From Selaginella tamariscina (lineage: Eukaryota > Streptophyta > Lycopodiopsida > Selaginellales > Selaginellaceae): DNA of 64,000 nt. The notes beneath the pieces were generated by a model. That model was not told where the DNA came from and made no database searches. It saw nothing but the letters and a program-made list of their open reading frames with translations. The DNA lies in contig PUQB01000094.1 in the NCBI GenBank assembly GCA_003024785.1, positions 35,001 to 99,000 of the forward strand, written 5' to 3'. A program made the translations under genes and the position numbers. Below are positions 60,354 through 64,000 of this stretch, one piece after another. Each line of letters opens with the position of its first letter. Positions within the stretch are counted from its first letter, which is position 1.

Positions 60354-60904
60354 TGTCAAGCCACGATCCAAGAACCAAGAAGAAAACAGGATCCCAAGAA
60401 CAAGAAGGCTTGACTCAGGAACAGGACAGAGAGTAGGACAAGAACTCAAAAACTCAAGAGCAAGACAGGAACAGGATAGGATCCGGGAGCAAGACAGGAA
60501 GGCGCAAGACAGAATCTAGGAACAAGATAGAAACAGGACAGGATCTGGGAACAAGACAGGAGCAGGACATGATCCAGGAGCAGGACAGGAAACAGGAGTG
60601 AGACAAGAGCAGGACAGGAAACAAGAACAAGACAAGACGAGATTGATCGTAGTAAGACTGGTGTTGATAGTAACTGATTGTACAACAATTAGGTCAGAGC
60701 TTTTATGCTCACAACTCCAAGAGCTAATCTAGGCATGAGTGCTAAAAGTGGTTGCATGCATGCAAAGTGACTGCATGCATATAGAGGCTAAGATGAGTCT
60801 ACATGTCCCTTATCCTCTAGGCATATCCTGTGGCATATCCTGTAGGAATATCCTGCAACCGTATCCTGTATCTGGAATCCTGTATCCTGTATCGGGTCGT
60901 GACA
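60354..60904 (-). repeat. 5' LTR of B2
   Basis: TGTCAAGCC to GGGTCGTGACA on the plus strand. On the minus strand it is followed by GTTTGATAG, the start of the family B primer site, before B3 interrupts. It pairs with the 3' LTR at 45807-46403. Confidence 0.85.
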
Positions 60905-61647
60905 ATTGCTAGATAAGTGTATTCCCTTGAACAAGATTGTTGGAATCCTCATGGAATGTCAAAAGAATGTCCTTAACATCATTACAAAGTCCTTAGTAAA
61001 ATTGGTTAATTAGGACTTCCTCATCTCATGGCATGTTGCATGCCAAAAGCCAAAACTCCAACACACATATTGATGCTGGACAATTCCCCTATTGAAGTCA
61101 TCAAATCTTATTGATTATTGTTCGAACACTCTCAATGTTGTTAAAATAGTGTTTAAATTTTGTAATGAACAATTCGAGGTTGTTTAACAACGGTGAGTCT
61201 TTCTCCAACAAGGGTGCAAACCATGCTCGAGTGGTGCCGTTGAGTAGTAGTCCAACTAGACCCACCTTTGAACAATCATCCGCATAGCGATTGGGGTTCA
61301 TCTACCTGATTTATAAACCCACGAAACTAAGATCTTATGCCGTCGAACCTTTCTAGCAGACTAACCTTAGGTTCATCTGGTGTTGTAGAGAAACTTGAGC
61401 TTGAAGGCTTGCCTTGTAATAACTGAATCTGTCACATGATTTTGGACACTTGTTGCACCATCTTTTGACCCTCATAATCCTACTATTCCTTGATTCTTGC
61501 AAATTCATGTTTATCCACCATTTACTCAACCACTGGTTTTCTTGTTGCAAACTTTTCAACATGCGTGCATAATCTTGTTGAGTAATTTCTGCCATTATTC
61601 TAATGTGATTAAAACGCAACTAAGATGAAGGGATTCTAGTTGAGATC
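60905..61647 (-). pseudogene. C2 gag N-terminal part
   Basis: Minus-strand frames 61619-61353 (MAEITQQDYARMLKSLQQEN, start about 61595) and 61301-61101 (SKVGLVGLLLNGTTRAWFAP) align with the family B capsid (AQKVGLLASLLSGSPRAWVAP). The rest of gag continues at 45806 on the other side of B2. There are multiple stops. Confidence 0.7.
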
Positions 61648-61955
61648 AATAACAAAGTATGAATAGAACCTTTTAACGAAGAAGAAAAAAATTAAAAAAA
61701 ATATACTAATTGAATTGTATTATAAAAGATTGGCAACAACTGGTGTTGAATTGAAATGCTGAAACCGTAACCTAGCCTTCTTTATATACTAGGACTTAAG
61801 ATCCTTAGACCACTTGTATAAATCTAAATGTGAACCTCTGGTTTTGAATTTGAATATGGACTTATGGTTTTAGATTGGAATCTAGACCATTAGTTCTTTA
61901 TCTTAAAATATTTTTAAAAATATTCTAGTGTTGGTATATATCAACATCCACATCA
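61648..61955 (-). repeat. 5' LTR of C2 (approximate ends)
   Basis: Pairs with 32092-32442. A TATA-like TTTATATACTAG lies near 61780. High divergence from its partner shows that C2 is the oldest layer of the nest. Confidence 0.6.
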
Positions 61956-64000
61956 ACTTGATTCATGACAACGGCCACCATCAATATAGATTTTAAGTTA
62001 ACCAGCAAGCCTTAGGTCAAGAAACTTAAACAAATTTGCAAAACTTACTTGTGATCATAAACAAAGATGTTTATTGTACTCCAATCATAAACTCTATGAG
62101 TGTGATCAAAACATAGATAGGTATCTTGAAGATCTCCACCTAGTTGCAATCTATTTATGAGATGAACACCGGAGTTTTTGCCCACTGAAGACATCTTAAA
62201 CACATGTGGAACTTCAAGAGAACTTTGACTAGGAAAGATGAATGACTCTAGGAAAGGCATTGCAAACAATTTTTTAAATGCAATAAACCATTTAATCTTT
62301 CCGATACACTAGTTGCCTTTTTTTTGGCGTTATAGACAGCATTTCTTATCTTGCAAAGCAACTCTCATATATCGATTAAATAAATGCCTCAGTGCCAAGG
62401 ATTTTATTGCAGCCCTTAGTGCCAAGGATTTCACTTAACCCAACCTCAACGTTGAGGTTGTTGACGAGTATATTTAGTAATCATTATAGTAACACAATAG
62501 ATTTAATATAGGGATGAATGTGTAATGTCAACAAAAATAACCTCAGGGCCAAGGACTAGAGGCAAGAATCCGGAATCTCAATAGAGAAATATATTCGACT
62601 TAATTACCTACAAGTGTTCATTAGTGGGATAAGTTCCTCCAAAATATCTTTAAGTTGAGGACCAACTATTTCGGTGGCTTTAGATATACTGAGGACCAAT
62701 TGAAGATTTTCGACATGGTACATGTATTATGGGTAGCAGAAAAAGACCTTTTGAAGTTAAACTCATGGCTTGCTTGATGGATGGAACAAAAGAATCATTG
62801 AAATATTACATGTATGTAAATGAGGTTTCCCTGTTATCACTTCACTCTAAATCGATATTCACAAGGTTCAGATGAATATAAAGTTCTAGTCCCAATAATG
62901 AACTTTGTTGAATCAAGACATTCCAATTGGAGACATAATGCCGAAGTTGGGAACGTGAAGGTGGACATTGTTGAGGCCACTCGTCTAGACCTTGTTAATG
63001 CGTTCTTATAGTGTCTAAAAGGCCATGCATCATACGTAAAACATTATAGAATGGGAACATCACAGAATGATATGATTGCAAGGTACTCAATAAGAAACTA
63101 ACACCAAGTTAGTAGCGTCTAACATAGTCAACTTGATTGAGGACTTTTCTCTTGGAATAGATATCCCACTTAGCAACCAAGTAATTGAGAAGGAAATTAA
63201 ATACCATAAGAGAAGTTTGTCTAATTCAATAAAGTAAAATGACTCTCACATAGTACAAATAAACCACAATTCTAAAATGGACCAAGGATACTAAAAAGGA
63301 ACATTTTTCTACCAAGATTGGATGATACGACGTTACATAGGTAGAGCAAAATGCCATGGTATTAGTCCAACATCCAACTTTACATGTGGAACATCAATTT
63401 GTCCTATAAATTTGTAAGGTGTGCTACGGTGAAACAGGAATACTTAGCTTATGCAAACTTGTTTAAATATTTTTAATTGTGCATCTTTCATTTCAGTATT
63501 ATGATTTCTCGATTGAGGTTTATCCTAAAAGGACTGAAATCCAATTTTTTATGTTTGTTTTTAAATGAATCCTCGACACTGAGGATAGATTTACAAGACA
63601 AACATAAAAAATAAATTTCAATTGCTTTAAAGGTCATGTCCTTGGCACCAAGGATTTATATTCCAATGGCATTCATAATGTTTATTTTCGATTACTTGAT
63701 AACTTTTGTCCTTAGCACCAAGGATTAAATATGTGAGACATTTGCTATTTGTACTTTGAGCATCCACATAAAAGAAAATCCTCATCTGGTAAATTAGCAA
63801 CATGTTGTGTTGTGGTATTGCATCCTTTATATGTTCCTCTATTGTACCTTGTTGTGATATTTATTTTGCGAGTTTTGTTGGTTTAATAAATGCTAGATTC
63901 TTATTTAATAATATTATTCATGCTTACTTGACCTTAGGAAAGTTCTTAAGAATTTATTTGACCCTTGGCTGATTGTGGAAGGGACAAATTTGATAAAAGA
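61956..64000. other. decayed repeat DNA with CCTTGGCACCAAGGA units
   Basis: Palindromic CCTTRGYRCCAAGGATT units occur at about 62390, 62415, 62555, 63638 and 63711, with a CTCGACACTGAGGAT relative near 63570. A short protein-like frame (62820-63011) inside a weakly coding stretch 62680-63200 resembles no family I recognise. It may be a gag remnant. No host gene is supported. Confidence 0.4.

Larger units (their letters stand above)
45807..60904 (-). mobile_element. element B2: family B retrotransposon hosting a CACTA element and B3
   Basis: LTRs at 45807-46403 (3') and 60354-60904 (5') are flanked by AATGC and ATTGC, a 5-bp duplication with one mismatch. The interior on the minus strand is chromodomain and integrase (46404-48060), RNase H to protease (50976-53250) and gag (53100-54240). 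A 2,915-bp CACTA element splits pol, and B3 splits the leader between gag and the 5' LTR. It is more decayed than B1 or B3. Confidence 0.85.
32092..61955 (-). mobile_element. element C2: old chromodomain Ty3/gypsy retrotransposon split by nested insertions
   Basis: LTRs at about 32092-32442 and 61648-61955 align with each other (ACTAATTGAATTGTATTATAA, then a run of TGAATCTRGAYCTTTG-like units, then TCAACTT). Between them the minus strand gives gag (61647-60905, then 45806-45460), protease, RT and RNase H (about 45450-43724), integrase (about 37270-36540 and 33250-32960) and chromodomain (about 32700-32480). D, B1 and B2 insertions break it into these segments. Removing them restores a continuous element aligning with C1 and with family B. 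All frames are ruined. Confidence 0.8.

Noticed and set aside
1-64000. CRISPR arrays, rRNA genes or intact tRNA genes
   Set aside because: No regularly spaced identical repeats with unique spacers, no rRNA core sequences, and no complete cloverleaf. The tRNA-like arms at 15643-15743 lack an acceptor stem.

Overview
This window reads as repeat-dense nuclear DNA of a plant-type (streptophyte) genome. The best evidence is a primer-binding site, TGGTATCGGAGC (22221-22232, minus strand). It is one base from the initiator-Met tRNA site used by plant LTR elements. Chromodomain Ty3/gypsy elements, a CACTA-type DNA transposon and TTTAGGG-like stretches agree with this. Three introns of 52-55 nt in the best gene would suit a short-intron lineage such as Selaginella, but the species is a guess. 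There are no rRNA genes, CRISPR arrays or bacterial operons.

Layout. 1-5.8 kb: AT-rich DNA and a broken Ty3/gypsy element with 161-bp LTRs (family A). 6.1-8.5 kb, minus: a Crinkler-RHS-like gene with a helical head, P-loop NTPase, nuclease-like region and C-terminal PHD finger. 8.6-9.4 kb: a truncated A copy next to that gene's start codon. 11.8-13.9 kb, minus: a second, more broken Crinkler-like gene with a ubiquitin-like head. 13.9-16.1 kb: AT-rich DNA with a CACTA-related remnant and a tRNA-like hairpin. 16.1-25.6 kb: an old minus-strand chromodomain Ty3/gypsy element (C1) hosting a 710-bp solo LTR, a non-autonomous element with 1.7-kb LTRs (D1) and a MITE. 26.1-27.5 kb: a small leucine-rich-repeat gene. 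27.5-32.1 kb: decayed repeats, including a probable copia end. 32.1-62.0 kb: one very old Ty3/gypsy element (C2, minus) opened by nested insertions. 62-64 kb: decayed repeats.

The 32-62 kb block resolves layer by layer from target-site duplications. C2 received a D solo LTR (itself split by an opposite D solo LTR), element B1 (CTTAG duplication) and element B2 (AATGC/ATTGC). B2 received a 2.9-kb CACTA element (CAG) and element B3 (CTATC, one copy mutated to TTATC). After B1 inserted, a roughly 715-bp inversion broke its 3' LTR and carried the duplication with it.

The B family is the most unusual mobile element here. The bases just after its 5' LTR are complementary to a site in the same LTR about 30 bp below a TATA-like box, as expected for self-primed reverse transcription (Tf1/sushi type). 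The hexamer TACAGG/CCTGTA recurs about 30 times in its pol gene, in all codon registers, and again in U3. Nearly every coding region carries single-base frameshifts, so residual assembly error has to be weighed against true decay.
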